This document shows, piece by piece, positions 1 through 8,088 of a stretch of 64,000 nt of DNA. Within the stretch, counting starts at the first letter, position 1; each line of letters begins with the position of its first letter. Source of the stretch: Pseudomonas syringae. Its GTDB lineage: Bacteria; Pseudomonadota; Gammaproteobacteria; Pseudomonadales; Pseudomonadaceae. The notes below the pieces were generated by a model. The model saw only the letters and a list, made by a program, of their open reading frames with translations. It did no database searches and was not told where the DNA came from. The stretch lies in contig NZ_JPQU01000029.1 in the NCBI RefSeq assembly GCF_000737245.1, positions 34,356 through 98,355 of the forward strand. Direction: 5' to 3'. The translations under genes were made by a program, and so were the position numbers.

Positions 1-1
1 C

Positions 2-205
2 CTTGAAACCATCGCCGACGCCCTGACCGAATTGCCTAGCCGCACACGCTATGCCTTCGAGATGTACAGGCTGCACGGAGTCCCGCAGAAGGACATTGCC
101 AAGGAACTGGGCGTCTCCCCGACGCTGGTCAACTTTATGATTCGTGATGCCTTGGTGCACTGCCGCAAGGTTTCGCTACAGGAAGCCCGGGCCGTACGCC
201 GCTGA
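2..205 (+). CDS. pvdS: PvdS, iron-starvation ECF sigma factor (C-terminal part)
   Basis: Partial gene; the window opens inside it. The 67 visible residues form the sigma region 4 helix-turn-helix that reads the -35 element, with the stretches LPSRTRYAFEMYRLHG and AKELGVSPTLVNFM, which I recognise as the PvdS (PfrI/PbrA) family rather than a general FecI-type factor. PvdS directs RNA polymerase to pyoverdine biosynthesis promoters under iron limitation. The next gene, on the opposite strand, is a siderophore acyltransferase with a PvdS box, which fits. No FecR-type anti-sigma gene follows. The Fur-controlled promoter and region 2 lie outside the window. Confidence 0.88.
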   Translation, partial: LETIADALTELPSRTRYAFEMYRLHGVPQKDIAKELGVSPTLVNFMIRDALVHCRKVSLQEARAVRR

Positions 206-212
206 ACAGCAT

Positions 213-232
213 CGGGCAGGTGACCCTGCCCG
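213..232 (+). terminator. Hairpin after pvdS
   Basis: An 8-bp stem, CGGGCAGG / CCTGCCCG, with a 4-base loop starts 8 bases after the pvdS stop. There is no long T run after it, only GCTTT further on, so it is a weak or Rho-assisted terminator at best. Confidence 0.4.
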
Positions 233-280
233 CGCGGGGCTTTCGCAATACAAATATTCCTGTGAACCGAACGTTCCTGC

Positions 281-366
281 GTGGGAGCGAATTCATTCGC
301 GAGGCGGCGCGTCAGTCAGTTCATATTCAGGCTCCTGACCCCTTCGCGAATAAATTCGCTCCCGCA
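281..366. repeat. Inverted REP pair
   Basis: The arm GGGAGCGAATTCATTCGCGA and its near reverse complement, TCGCGAATAAATTCGCTCCC, flank about 35 bases. This is the 'AATTCATTCGCGA' variant of the Pseudomonas REP. It sits between the convergent ends of pvdS and the acyltransferase gene. Confidence 0.75.
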
Positions 367-385
367 ACAGGTACATCACGGCCAA

Positions 386-1009
386 TCAAACCCACTCACA
401 CTGCTCATAAAACCGCTGCCGATCCAGGGTCATCAGCGCCGCACGCTTATGCGGAAAATCGAACTCCTTCTCCCGCACAAAACCCTGGCCCTGCAGGTAA
501 GCGATCATCTTTGCATTGTCAGCTCGCGGCTCGCTGACGAGCCGCCGGGTGCGCTCATCGTCGGTGAACAGGTAGTGCACCAGTGTCGATAACCAACTGG
601 CAACCTTGTGTGGTCCGCGATGAGTTTCCTCGCCCACCAGCATGTGAATTCCCCGATCATAATCCTGCGCATCGCAGAACGGCCCGATGCGATCTTCCAT
701 GGCCCAATAGGCTTCAAAGTAGGCGAACGGCTGATCGTCGAAACAGCCGATCAGGGTCAATGTGTGGGGATCGTTGGCGAGCTTGAGCAAATAGTCGCGA
801 TGTTGTTCCAGCGTGCCCTGCTCCTGCCAGAACTGCGCCACGCGCGGATTGTTTTGCCAGCGGTGAAATCGCTCCAGGTCATGACCGACATCCAGAGTTC
901 GCAGGGAAACCCAAGCGTCCAGCCTGGCGTCATAACGGCGGTAGACTTCGCCATCCGGCTTGGGTGGACGTGGCAAAAGGCGGGCGGCTAGTAGTAATGA
1001 CTGGGGCAT
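386..1009 (-). CDS. pvdYII: GNAT-fold siderophore acyltransferase (PvdYII / IucB-like)
   Basis: A 207-residue protein of the Acetyltransf_8 / IucB-RhbD family, which acylates a hydroxylated amine during siderophore assembly. In pyoverdine pathways the substrate is N5-hydroxyornithine. Family features visible are the N-terminal strand pair with FHRWQNNPRVAQFW, the EAYWAMEDRIGPFC core, and the C-terminal acyl-CoA-binding region with EPRADNAKMIAYLQGQGF. The gene stands alone, convergent with pvdS, and an exact PvdS box lies 38-61 bases before the start, so iron-starvation control is well supported. The exact acyl group cannot be told from sequence here: acetyl is the usual one for this family, while formyl transfer is done by PvdF. 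The symbol follows usage in P. putida and P. fluorescens. Confidence 0.75.
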   Translation of the reverse strand: MPQSLLLAARLLPRPPKPDGEVYRRYDARLDAWVSLRTLDVGHDLERFHRWQNNPRVAQFWQEQGTLEQHRDYLLKLANDPHTLTLIGCFDDQPFAYFEAYWAMEDRIGPFCDAQDYDRGIHMLVGEETHRGPHKVASWLSTLVHYLFTDDERTRRLVSEPRADNAKMIAYLQGQGFVREKEFDFPHKRAALMTLDRQRFYEQCEWV

Positions 1010-1046
1010 GCTTTGGGCTCACGAATTGAGGTCATTACCTCTTGGA

Positions 1047-1070
1047 ACGACAACCGGCGAGTAGAATTTA
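1047..1070 (-). promoter_or_regulatory. PvdS-dependent promoter (iron-starvation box) for pvdYII
   Basis: Read on the minus strand, the sequence is TAAAT, exactly 16 bases, then CGT, which is the PvdS promoter consensus TAAAT-N16-CGT. It points at the acyltransferase gene and leaves a leader of about 30 bases. Confidence 0.82.
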
Positions 1071-1142
1071 GCCTTGGCGACGCTTCTGCGTCCGAGCCCA
1101 GGTTAAAAACTTACTAGCCAGGGTCTTCCACTTCCATGTGAA

Positions 1143-1158
1143 AATGTCGACCGACATT
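1143..1158. promoter_or_regulatory. Operator of the TetR regulator (site 1, own promoter)
   Basis: Inverted repeat AATGTCG-AC-CGACATT ends 26 bases before the preferred tetR start. The same repeat lies in the promoter of the convergent FabF-like gene at 3132-3147. Two copies at the two promoters of one gene pair argue strongly for an autoregulatory operator. The assignment to this TetR protein is inference. Confidence 0.75.
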
Positions 1159-1184
1159 CTATGAGCGCCTGGGAGGCTCGCCGT

Positions 1185-1748
1185 ATGCGGTACACGCAAG
1201 ATCACAAAGCACAAACCCGTGAACGTATTCTTCAGGAAGCTTCGGCGCGTTTTCGCCGTGACGGGATCGGCGCAACCGGGCTGCAGCCATTAATGAAGGC
1301 GCTGGGCCTGACCCATGGCGGGTTTTACGCGCACTTCAAATCCAAGGACGAGTTGGTAGAGGAGGCCCTGCGGTGCGCCGCCGACGAGGCGAGCGAATAC
1401 ACCAGCAAAGCGTTTTCACAGGAGCACGCACTCACCGCGTTCGTTGATTTGTACCTGAGCGAAATCCACCGCGACACCCCGGAAAAAGGCTGCCCGTTAC
1501 CGACCATGGCGGCAGAGCTGGGCCAGCGCAGCCAACCCAGCGCAATCACCGATGAGCTTTTGCAGGCGCGACTGGCCTCTCTGGAAAATGCGCTGCGTGG
1601 CACTGGCTCGGACGTGAACAGTGTGGTGATGCTGTCAACGATGGTGGGCGCGTTGTTGCTGTCACGGAGCACTCAGGACCCGGCTCTTTCCACCCGAATC
1701 CTGGACACCGCCCGCGAGTGGCTCAAACAACAAACCAGCGACGCTTGA
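1185..1748 (+). CDS. TetR family transcriptional repressor
   Basis: A 187-residue TetR protein. The N-terminal helix-turn-helix runs from about residue 8 to 55 (RERILQEASARFRRDG, then the recognition region with LTHGGFYAHFKSKDELV), followed by an all-helical ligand domain. I place the start at the ATG of MRYTQDHK because GGAGG lies 8 bases ahead; the earlier in-frame ATG at 1161 abuts the operator and has no ribosome site. The stop touches the stop of the convergent ketosynthase gene with no gap. The LTHGGFYAHFKSK motif is typical of the subgroup that represses enzymes acting on electrophilic or acyl substrates. The ligand is unknown. It probably represses itself and the ketosynthase gene through the shared inverted repeat. 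Confidence 0.88.
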   Translation: MRYTQDHKAQTRERILQEASARFRRDGIGATGLQPLMKALGLTHGGFYAHFKSKDELVEEALRCAADEASEYTSKAFSQEHALTAFVDLYLSEIHRDTPEKGCPLPTMAAELGQRSQPSAITDELLQARLASLENALRGTGSDVNSVVMLSTMVGALLLSRSTQDPALSTRILDTAREWLKQQTSDA

Positions 1749-3023
1749 TCAACCGTGCCAGCGGCGCAATAACAGGCTCGCATTGACCCCGCCAAACCCA
1801 AAGCCATTGGACAAGGCGTATTCAATATGCATGGCTCGCGCAGTGCCGTGGACGATATCCAGCCCCTCAGCAGCTTCATCGGGGTTCTCGTAATTGAGGG
1901 TCGCCGGGGCGATCTGGTCGCGAATCGCCAGGGCCGTGAAAATCGCCTCGATCCCCCCCGCCGCGCCCAGCAGATGCCCGGTCGCGGATTTGGTTGACGT
2001 CACCGCGATGGACTGCTGATCACCGAAAATCGCTTTGATCGCGGCCATCTCGCCTTTATCGCCTACCTGGGTCGAGGTCGCATGGGCGTTGAGGTGCTGG
2101 ATCTGCGACGCATCGATTCCAGCCTGCCCAATGGCTGTGCGCATCGCCCGCTGAGCGCCACTGCCATCCTCTGGACCGGCCGTCAGGTGATAAGCGTCGG
2201 CGCTGGTGCCGTACCCGACCAGCTCGACAATCGGCTTGGCGCCCCGAGCAAGTGCATGCTCCAGAGACTCGATCACCAGAATCCCGGCCCCTTCACCCAT
2301 GACGAAACCATCACGGTCTCGGTCAAACGGCCGTGAAGCCCTTTCGGGGGTTTCGTTGAAGCCGCTGGACAAGGCCCGAGCCGCCGCGAACCCGGCAAGA
2401 CTGACACGATCAATGGCCGCTTCAGCTCCGCCGCAAATAGCAATGTCGGCTTCGCCACACCTGATCATTCGCGCAGCATCACCGATCGCCTGCACGCCCG
2501 CAGCACAAGCGGTAACCGGTGCGCCCAATGGACCTTTGAAGCCGTGCTGAATGGAGACATGCCCTGCCGCGAGATTGACCAGAAAAGACGGGATAGTGAA
2601 CGGCGACAAACGTCGCGGGCCGCGAGTGTCAGTGGTGCGCACGGCATCCGCGATGGTCCCGAATCCGCCAATGCCGGAGCCGATGATCGTGGCGGTTCGC
2701 TCCTTGTCCTGCTCACTGTGGGCGACCCAGCCAGCCTGATCAATCGCCTGCTTCGCTGCGCCAAGGGCGAACAGAATGAAGCGATCCATTTTCTTTTGCT
2801 CTTTGGCGGGCACTGCGCTGTCAGCATCAAAGCCGGCTTCGGTGTCCTCAGCCAGCAACGGCACCCGGCCGCCGATCTTGCCTGGCAAATCCGCCACGAA
2901 TTCCTCTGCCAACCTGACAATGCCCGAACGTCCCGCTAACAATCGCTGCCAGACCGTTTCGACGCCGCTACCCAAGGGCGTCACCAGCCCCATACCGGTT
3001 ACCACGATGCGTCGAGCGCTCAT
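1749..3023 (-). CDS. FabF-like beta-ketoacyl-ACP synthase II, TetR-controlled paralogue
   Basis: A 424-residue KAS II enzyme that would condense malonyl-ACP with acyl-ACP. The thiolase-fold triad is present: Cys in VTACAAG, His in LNAHATSTQVGD, and His in TKSATGHLLGAAG; the ending NGFGFGGVNASLLLRR is also typical. The start at MSARRIVVTGMG is preceded by GGGAG 9 bases upstream; an in-frame extension to 3089 lacks a ribosome site and family similarity. It is not in a fab cluster with fabD, fabG or acpP, so it is likely the accessory KAS II (FabF2 type) rather than the housekeeping copy. Its promoter carries the same operator as the convergent tetR gene, pointing to inducible expression. Confidence 0.9.
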   Translation of the reverse strand: MSARRIVVTGMGLVTPLGSGVETVWQRLLAGRSGIVRLAEEFVADLPGKIGGRVPLLAEDTEAGFDADSAVPAKEQKKMDRFILFALGAAKQAIDQAGWVAHSEQDKERTATIIGSGIGGFGTIADAVRTTDTRGPRRLSPFTIPSFLVNLAAGHVSIQHGFKGPLGAPVTACAAGVQAIGDAARMIRCGEADIAICGGAEAAIDRVSLAGFAAARALSSGFNETPERASRPFDRDRDGFVMGEGAGILVIESLEHALARGAKPIVELVGYGTSADAYHLTAGPEDGSGAQRAMRTAIGQAGIDASQIQHLNAHATSTQVGDKGEMAAIKAIFGDQQSIAVTSTKSATGHLLGAAGGIEAIFTALAIRDQIAPATLNYENPDEAAEGLDIVHGTARAMHIEYALSNGFGFGGVNASLLLRRWHG

Positions 3024-3127
3024 AGATGGCACTCCCGTCTGATAAGCGCAGTGGCGTTTTGATGGATACCGCTCATTGGAAATCTCCACATGACAATCGT
3101 TTAAGTATTACGACCATAATTTTATTG

Positions 3128-3158
3128 ATTGTATGTCGACCGACATTCCATGTGTCAA
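3128..3158 (-). promoter_or_regulatory. Promoter of the FabF-like gene with embedded TetR operator (site 2)
   Basis: On the minus strand a perfect -35, TTGACA (3158-3153), and a -10, TACAAT (3133-3128), are separated by 19 bases. The inverted repeat ATGTCG-AC-CGACAT (3133-3146) lies between them and touches the -10. A bound repressor would block polymerase directly. The long spacer could make the promoter weak without help. Confidence 0.72.
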
Positions 3159-3240
3159 TAGGACGCTCAATCAGGAGGAATGATTGAAGGGCTTTCTGCA
3201 AAAGCAGGTTGTGTAGGAGCTGTCGAAAAAACGCAGAACC

Positions 3241-3273
3241 TGTGGGAGCTCACGAGCATCGCGAGCTCCCACA
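3241..3273. repeat. REP-like hairpin
   Basis: TGTGGGAGCTC and GAGCTCCCACA form an 11-bp perfect stem around 11 bases. It is a short REP variant, in the gap between the FabF-like promoter and the comEA-like gene. Confidence 0.6.
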
Positions 3274-3294
3274 ATGAAAGCATTCCAGGGAAGT

Positions 3295-3313
3295 GGCCGG
3301 TCAAAGACCGGCC
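3295..3313 (-). terminator. Hairpin after the comEA-like gene
   Basis: GGCCGGTC-AAA-GACCGGCC is a perfect 8-bp stem 21 bases past the comEA-like stop. No T run follows on the minus strand, so termination is only suggested. Confidence 0.35.
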
Positions 3314-3334
3314 TGTGCAGCAGGGGTTAAAGCA

Positions 3335-3724
3335 TCACTGGATGGAAATCTTGTCACGGTTCTTGTCGAGAATGGCCTTGCCGATGCCTTTGACTTCGAT
3401 CAGCTCATCCACCGATGTGAACTCGCCATTGGCCTCGCGATAAGCAACGATGGCCAACGCCTTGCCTTTGCCGATGCCTGACAGCTCCTTCTGAAGCGTC
3501 TCTGCGTCCGCCGTATTGATATTGACCTGGCCCATCATCTGCTCCTGCATTGCAGGTGCAGCCATATCGCTCATCGCAGGTGCAGCCATGGATGAATTGA
3601 TCGCTGGTGCAGTGGCTTTCATTGAGCTACCCATCGCAGGCGCCATATCCGTGGCAGCCGTTGCAGCAACAGAGGCTGTTCCCAACAAAGCAAATATCAG
3701 TGAGTACACAATAGATTTACGCAT
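3335..3724 (-). CDS. ComEA-family secreted helix-hairpin-helix protein
   Basis: A 129-residue protein with an N-terminal signal peptide (MRKSIVYSLIFALLGTASVA), a linker very rich in Met, Ala, Pro and Ser (about residues 25-65), then a ComEA DNA-binding domain with the two hairpins NINTADAETLQKELSGIG and VDELIEVKGIGKAILDK. ComEA proteins bind DNA non-specifically in the periplasm; in Pseudomonas this short form is a constant neighbour of wbpM. The start is at MRKSIV, with GGAG 7 bases upstream. The Met-rich linker is longer than in ordinary ComEA proteins. Whether it serves DNA uptake here is not shown. Confidence 0.87.
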   Translation of the reverse strand: MRKSIVYSLIFALLGTASVAATAATDMAPAMGSSMKATAPAINSSMAAPAMSDMAAPAMQEQMMGQVNINTADAETLQKELSGIGKGKALAIVAYREANGEFTSVDELIEVKGIGKAILDKNRDKISIQ

Positions 3725-3864
3725 GAAGAACTCCGTGACTTCATTAAGTGATCGCAACATTGCTTATGCTGCGGTCCAAAAAATAGTCCAGCCGGAGGGT
3801 TTTCGAAAGAAAGCATGCGTGTCTTTCTATTACATGTAAAAGTTTGAAATCATTAGATAAATGA

Positions 3865-3894
3865 CCTTCTATTTATTAGCAAATAAATAGAAGG
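3865..3894 (-). terminator. Hairpin after wbpM
   Basis: CCTTCTATTTATT is matched by AATAAATAGAAGG in a 13-bp perfect stem 10 bases past the wbpM stop. The stem is AT-rich but long, and T-rich sequence follows on the minus strand. It would end the wbpV-wbpL-wbpM transcript. Confidence 0.55.
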
Positions 3895-3903
3895 CCTTGA
3901 CTC

Positions 3904-5904
3904 TTACAAACGAGGATCTTGGCGCCGCTCCTGATAAAGCCAGTCAACGATTTCTCCGTCAGGCGCATACCCGCTGACTGTCTCCCGCAAGATATGCCTG
4001 ACACGGGTGTAGTCATCGTCATCCACCGCATCCAGCAGGCGCGCCAGACAGCGTTTCAGCACCTCCCAGGACATATGATCTTCATGAGCACTCATGATCA
4101 TGGGGTGTTCGGTGGAGACCACGTTATCGCCAATCAGTAATTCTTCGTATAACTTCTCGCCAGGGCGTAACCCGGTGAACTCGATTGAAATATCACCTTG
4201 AGGATTTTTCTCTGAGCGAATACTAAGACCGGACAAGTGCACCATCTTTTCAGCAAGTTCGATGATCTTGACGGGTTCACCCATATCCAGCACGAACACA
4301 TCGCCGCCCTGCCCCATGGAACCCGCCTGAATCACCAATTGTGCGGCTTCCGGGATGGTCATGAAGTAACGAGTGATTTTCGGGTGAGTGACGGTCAGCG
4401 GTCCACCGGATTGAATCTGTTTGTGAAATAACGGAATTACCGATCCCGAGGAACCCAATACATTCCCAAAGCGCACCATGACGAAACGGGTTTTATTGAC
4501 CTGATAAACATTGCTCTGGTCACCGAACATTACCGGCGCAGCCTCAAGACTCAGCGCCTGCAGGGTCAATTCCGCCAGACGCTTGGTGCTGCCCATGACA
4601 TTGGTCGGCCGAACCGCTTTGTCCGTGGAAATCAGCACGAAATTGGCCACCCCAGCCTGCAGCGCTGCCTGGGCAGTATTCAATGTGCCCACCACGTTGT
4701 TCATCACACCTTCTGCAATGTTGTGCTCAACCATGGGCACATGTTTGTAGGCCGCCGCGTGATAGACAGTAGTCACCCCCCAGGTTTTCATGATGTCCAG
4801 CAATCGGGCGTGATTACGAATCGAGCCCAGTATCGGCAGCAGCCTCACCGGCAGAGACAGACGTGCAACGCGCTCCTCTAGCTCCGAAGCAATGGTGTAA
4901 AGGTTGAACTCGCTGTGATCAAAGAGCAAAAGCGTTGTCGGGCCAAGCAACAGTATTTGCCGGCACAGCTCCGAACCAATTGAACCACCCGCACCCGTCA
5001 CCATGACGGTGTGCCCTTTGATGCAACGCTCCAGTAGCTCAGCCTGGGCAGGTACCGAGTCTCGGCCCAGCAAGTCAGCAATGTCGACTTCCTGAAGGTC
5101 GTCGACCTTGACCCGCCCCGCCGCCAGGTCCATGAACCCCGGAACGCTTCGTACGTGCAGAGGAAAGCCTTCGAGGAAACCAAGGATTTCCCGTCGACGA
5201 CCACGGGTGGAAGACGGGATAGCCAGCAGGATTTCCTGCGCCCCGGTCACTTCCATCATCCGCTGGATGTGCCGCGGCTTGTACACCTGGAGCCCGGAAA
5301 TCATCCGGTTGGTGATGGACTCATCATCGTCAATGAACGCGACAGGTCGCATCAACCGCCCCATCCGCAACGCCGCCACCAATTGATTGCCTGCGGCACC
5401 GGCGCCGTAGATCGCAACTTTTGGCAAACCGTCGTCCCGATTGGTAAACGGCATGTGCTGAACCGCCGAGAACCAGTCGCCCAGAAAGTACTGGCGCATG
5501 GCGAGACGCAGACCGCCGATCATGACCATGCTCAACCACCAGTAATTGAACATGATGGAGCGCGGAACAATTTGCTTGTGGTTGCTATAGAAATAAACCA
5601 GACAGCCCAGAATTAGAGCAGAGAGGCTGACAGCCTTGATGATGGCTATCAGCGCATCGTTGCCGAAATAGCGCATGACAGCGCGGTACAGCCCCATCCG
5701 GATGAAAAGCGGGATGGCAACAATCGGCGCGAGGATGAACAGCCAGGTATGGGTTTCGAACGGATTGATCAGATCATCAATGCCAAGGCGCACGACGAAA
5801 GCCATCCAGAGCGCAGCCCAAACCAGAAATACGTCAGCGGCAACCTGAATTATTCGCTTTTGACGGCGTGGCAACGCCAGTAAAAAAGCTCGTAACTTTT
5901 CCAT
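3904..5904 (-). CDS. wbpM: WbpM-type nucleotide-sugar 4,6-dehydratase (inner membrane)
   Basis: About 666 residues, the usual WbpM size. The N-terminus has four membrane helices (about residues 10-135). A CoA-binding-like Rossmann domain follows (PKVAIYGAGAAGNQLVAAL), then the catalytic SDR domain with VTGAGGSIGSELCRQI. In the active site the usual Tyr is replaced by Met (NVMGSTK), as is known for WbpM. The enzyme converts UDP-GlcNAc to the 4-keto-6-deoxy intermediate that leads to QuiNAc/FucNAc sugars of the O-antigen. I chose the ATG at 5904 (GAAGGA just upstream) over an in-frame ATG at 5943. It follows wbpL by 111 bases in the order wbpV-wbpL-wbpM. Confidence 0.92.
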   Translation of the reverse strand: MEKLRAFLLALPRRQKRIIQVAADVFLVWAALWMAFVVRLGIDDLINPFETHTWLFILAPIVAIPLFIRMGLYRAVMRYFGNDALIAIIKAVSLSALILGCLVYFYSNHKQIVPRSIMFNYWWLSMVMIGGLRLAMRQYFLGDWFSAVQHMPFTNRDDGLPKVAIYGAGAAGNQLVAALRMGRLMRPVAFIDDDESITNRMISGLQVYKPRHIQRMMEVTGAQEILLAIPSSTRGRRREILGFLEGFPLHVRSVPGFMDLAAGRVKVDDLQEVDIADLLGRDSVPAQAELLERCIKGHTVMVTGAGGSIGSELCRQILLLGPTTLLLFDHSEFNLYTIASELEERVARLSLPVRLLPILGSIRNHARLLDIMKTWGVTTVYHAAAYKHVPMVEHNIAEGVMNNVVGTLNTAQAALQAGVANFVLISTDKAVRPTNVMGSTKRLAELTLQALSLEAAPVMFGDQSNVYQVNKTRFVMVRFGNVLGSSGSVIPLFHKQIQSGGPLTVTHPKITRYFMTIPEAAQLVIQAGSMGQGGDVFVLDMGEPVKIIELAEKMVHLSGLSIRSEKNPQGDISIEFTGLRPGEKLYEELLIGDNVVSTEHPMIMSAHEDHMSWEVLKRCLARLLDAVDDDDYTRVRHILRETVSGYAPDGEIVDWLYQERRQDPRL

Positions 5905-6015
5905 GATTCCTTCAAGCACCTCTTGCTCCGCATTGGGGGTCATCTACGCAACCTACAGGGCATCAGGCGAGGATGAGGTTATTCACATTTATCTGGAGAT
6001 CAACCGGTTGCACAT

Positions 6016-7029
6016 TCAACCCGGTTCCAGCTCACCGGCCTTGAACTTGACGGCCAGGACTACCAAAGGCAAGTAAGCGAGGCAAATACCGAGCCAGCCC
6101 TCGTTGCCGGTCAAGGCTATCCACATCGCTATCGGGAACAGCCAGAACAGATTGATAAGGCCTACCGCCCATGTGACACGCAGATGACCAAAACGTCGCG
6201 AAGCGAATTGATAAGCATGACTTCTGTGCGCCTCGTAGATCTTGTCGCCCCGAATCATGCGTCGGACCAGCGTGTACGTTGCGTCGACAATAAACACGCC
6301 CAGCAGAATCAGCCAGACCCATAACAAGGGGGGAGATACCCAGGCCGCTTGAAGCGATAGCAGGCCCAACACTAAACCCAGAAAACCGCTACCAGCATCC
6401 CCCATGAAAATCTTTGCGGGAGGGAAATTCCAAAACAGGAAACCCGCCACTGCCGCAGCTAATAATAGCGGCAACCCGATGAGTTCATTAAAGCCGCAAA
6501 TCACATAGATAAGACATGCACCGAAACAGGCGCAAAGCGCTTCCACGCTGGCGATGCCATCGATGCCATCCATGAAGTTATAAAGATTGAGCATCCAGAC
6601 CAGATAGAACGCCGCAAGTATATTGCCGATCAAGCCCAGATCGAGGGTGGTCCCCATGATACTTAATGGCGCCAGGCCACCGATCCAGAACAGCGCCCAG
6701 GCTGCAGCAGCAAAATGCCCTAATAAACGCCAGCGAGCGGCGATATGCCCGTGGTCGTCCATGAAACCGATAATGGCAATAAGACCGCCCGCCCCCACGA
6801 AAGCAAGGACTGACGACATCGCCACGCGTTGCTCTGCCGCCAGGAAAGCAATCCCCAGCAGGAAGGTCACAACGATTGAAACACCACCGCCTCTTGGCGT
6901 AGGCACTGAGTGAGAGCTGCGGCCGTTTGGAATGTCTATCAAGCTTTTGGACACCGCGTACTTGCGAAGCCCCGCCGTTAGCATCAAGGAAAGGCATCCC
7001 GCCAACACGATCCAAACCCACTCACTCAT
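6016..7029 (-). CDS. wbpL: WbpL, undecaprenyl-phosphate glycosyl-1-phosphate transferase
   Basis: A 337-residue polytopic membrane protein of the WecA/MraY/WbpL family. It transfers a sugar-1-phosphate from a UDP-sugar to undecaprenyl phosphate and so starts O-antigen (and, in P. aeruginosa, common antigen) chains. Visible motifs are PRGGGVSIV near residue 45, the catalytic LYNFMDGIDGIA at about residue 150, GDAGSGFLG at about 210, and the cytoplasmic loop HRSHAYQFASRR at about 265. The start overlaps the wbpV stop by four bases (ATGA), so the two are translationally coupled. Sugar specificity, FucNAc or QuiNAc versus GlcNAc, cannot be read from sequence alone. Confidence 0.92.
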   Translation of the reverse strand: MSEWVWIVLAGCLSLMLTAGLRKYAVSKSLIDIPNGRSSHSVPTPRGGGVSIVVTFLLGIAFLAAEQRVAMSSVLAFVGAGGLIAIIGFMDDHGHIAARWRLLGHFAAAAWALFWIGGLAPLSIMGTTLDLGLIGNILAAFYLVWMLNLYNFMDGIDGIASVEALCACFGACLIYVICGFNELIGLPLLLAAAVAGFLFWNFPPAKIFMGDAGSGFLGLVLGLLSLQAAWVSPPLLWVWLILLGVFIVDATYTLVRRMIRGDKIYEAHRSHAYQFASRRFGHLRVTWAVGLINLFWLFPIAMWIALTGNEGWLGICLAYLPLVVLAVKFKAGELEPG

Positions 7030-8000
7030 TCTTTATGTTCCAGGAAATAACGCGCGGTCTTGCTCATGGCGACCTCGACACCGACGGGTGGCGTCCAATC
7101 AAGCATCGTACAGGTTTTGGATATATCAACCTGCAACGAACCGCAAAGCCTCTGCAGAAAAGCCTTTTTACCCAGCGCAGAAGCGCCCGTGTTCAATAAC
7201 CAGACAGGCACGGGAATCAAGCGTGCTGGTTTGCCCAGGGCATTTGCGACGTGGCGTAAGAGACTGGTCGTGGACAGATCATCCCCGTCGCTGACCAGAA
7301 ATGTCTGGTTGGCCGCTGCTGGATGCCAAGTACACCTCACAATCAGATCAACCAGATTATCCAGTGCGACGAGACTTCGTAGGTTATCCACTGCCCCCAA
7401 GGGAAGCGGCATGCCTTTATCCAGCCAGCGCATCATGTTGAAGAAGTTCGCCTTCACACCAGGGCCGTACACCAGGACAGGTCGAATGATTACGACCTCC
7501 ATACCGGTGCGATCAGCCAGCTCTCGCAAGCGCTGCTCCGCCTTGCATTTGGAAACCCCATACGCATCAGAAGGGTCGCTTGGTTGATCCGCCGTGAATG
7601 GCGCACCTTTGAGCGTCGACTCGCCATTCACTTTTATCGAGCTGATGAAAATGAAACGTTTCACACCGGCCAAAACGGCCTGATTGGCGAGATTCAATGT
7701 TGAAGCCACATTTACCCGAAAGTATTCATCGTCCGGATTTTCAGCGGAGTCATTCAATAAATGCACCCGCGCCGCAGCATGAACGATCACGTCCACGCCA
7801 TTGACGAAGGCAGCCCAGTCGCACTCCGGGGTCAGGTTGCCGATGTGAACGTGCTCAACCCTGTCTCCCGGCGGGACGTATGCAGTACGCGTAGCAACCC
7901 GCACCTTGTAAGCCGACTGCTCTGCAAGGTGTCGAACCAAAGCGCCCCCGACGAAACCTGTCGCGCCGGTTACAGCGATCATGGCGGGTCGGCCATTCAT
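7026..8000 (-). CDS. wbpV: WbpV-like NAD-dependent sugar epimerase/reductase
   Basis: A 324-residue extended SDR protein. The nucleotide-binding GATGFVGGALVRHL lies at the N-terminus, and the catalytic YGVSK pair at about residue 143. By position in front of wbpL and wbpM it matches WbpV, which reduces the 4-keto product of WbpM to UDP-QuiNAc (or acts as a 4-epimerase in some serotypes). The ATG at 8000 has GAGG nine bases upstream; the internal ATG of MIAVTGATG has no good site. The order V-L-M means WbpM product, reductase and priming transferase are made from one transcript. Confidence 0.82.
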   Translation of the reverse strand: MNGRPAMIAVTGATGFVGGALVRHLAEQSAYKVRVATRTAYVPPGDRVEHVHIGNLTPECDWAAFVNGVDVIVHAAARVHLLNDSAENPDDEYFRVNVASTLNLANQAVLAGVKRFIFISSIKVNGESTLKGAPFTADQPSDPSDAYGVSKCKAEQRLRELADRTGMEVVIIRPVLVYGPGVKANFFNMMRWLDKGMPLPLGAVDNLRSLVALDNLVDLIVRCTWHPAAANQTFLVSDGDDLSTTSLLRHVANALGKPARLIPVPVWLLNTGASALGKKAFLQRLCGSLQVDISKTCTMLDWTPPVGVEVAMSKTARYFLEHKE

Positions 8001-8088
8001 AAATCAACGCCTCAAATAAAGTCAGTGCAAATATTACTTTGATAAGAAAAATCTTCAACGTAAATTTCGACTAACATCACTCGACGCG

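Noticed and set aside
1161..1184. Upstream ATG of tetR at 1161
   Set aside because: It directly follows the operator and lacks a ribosome site; the ATG at 1185 has GGAGG at ideal spacing.
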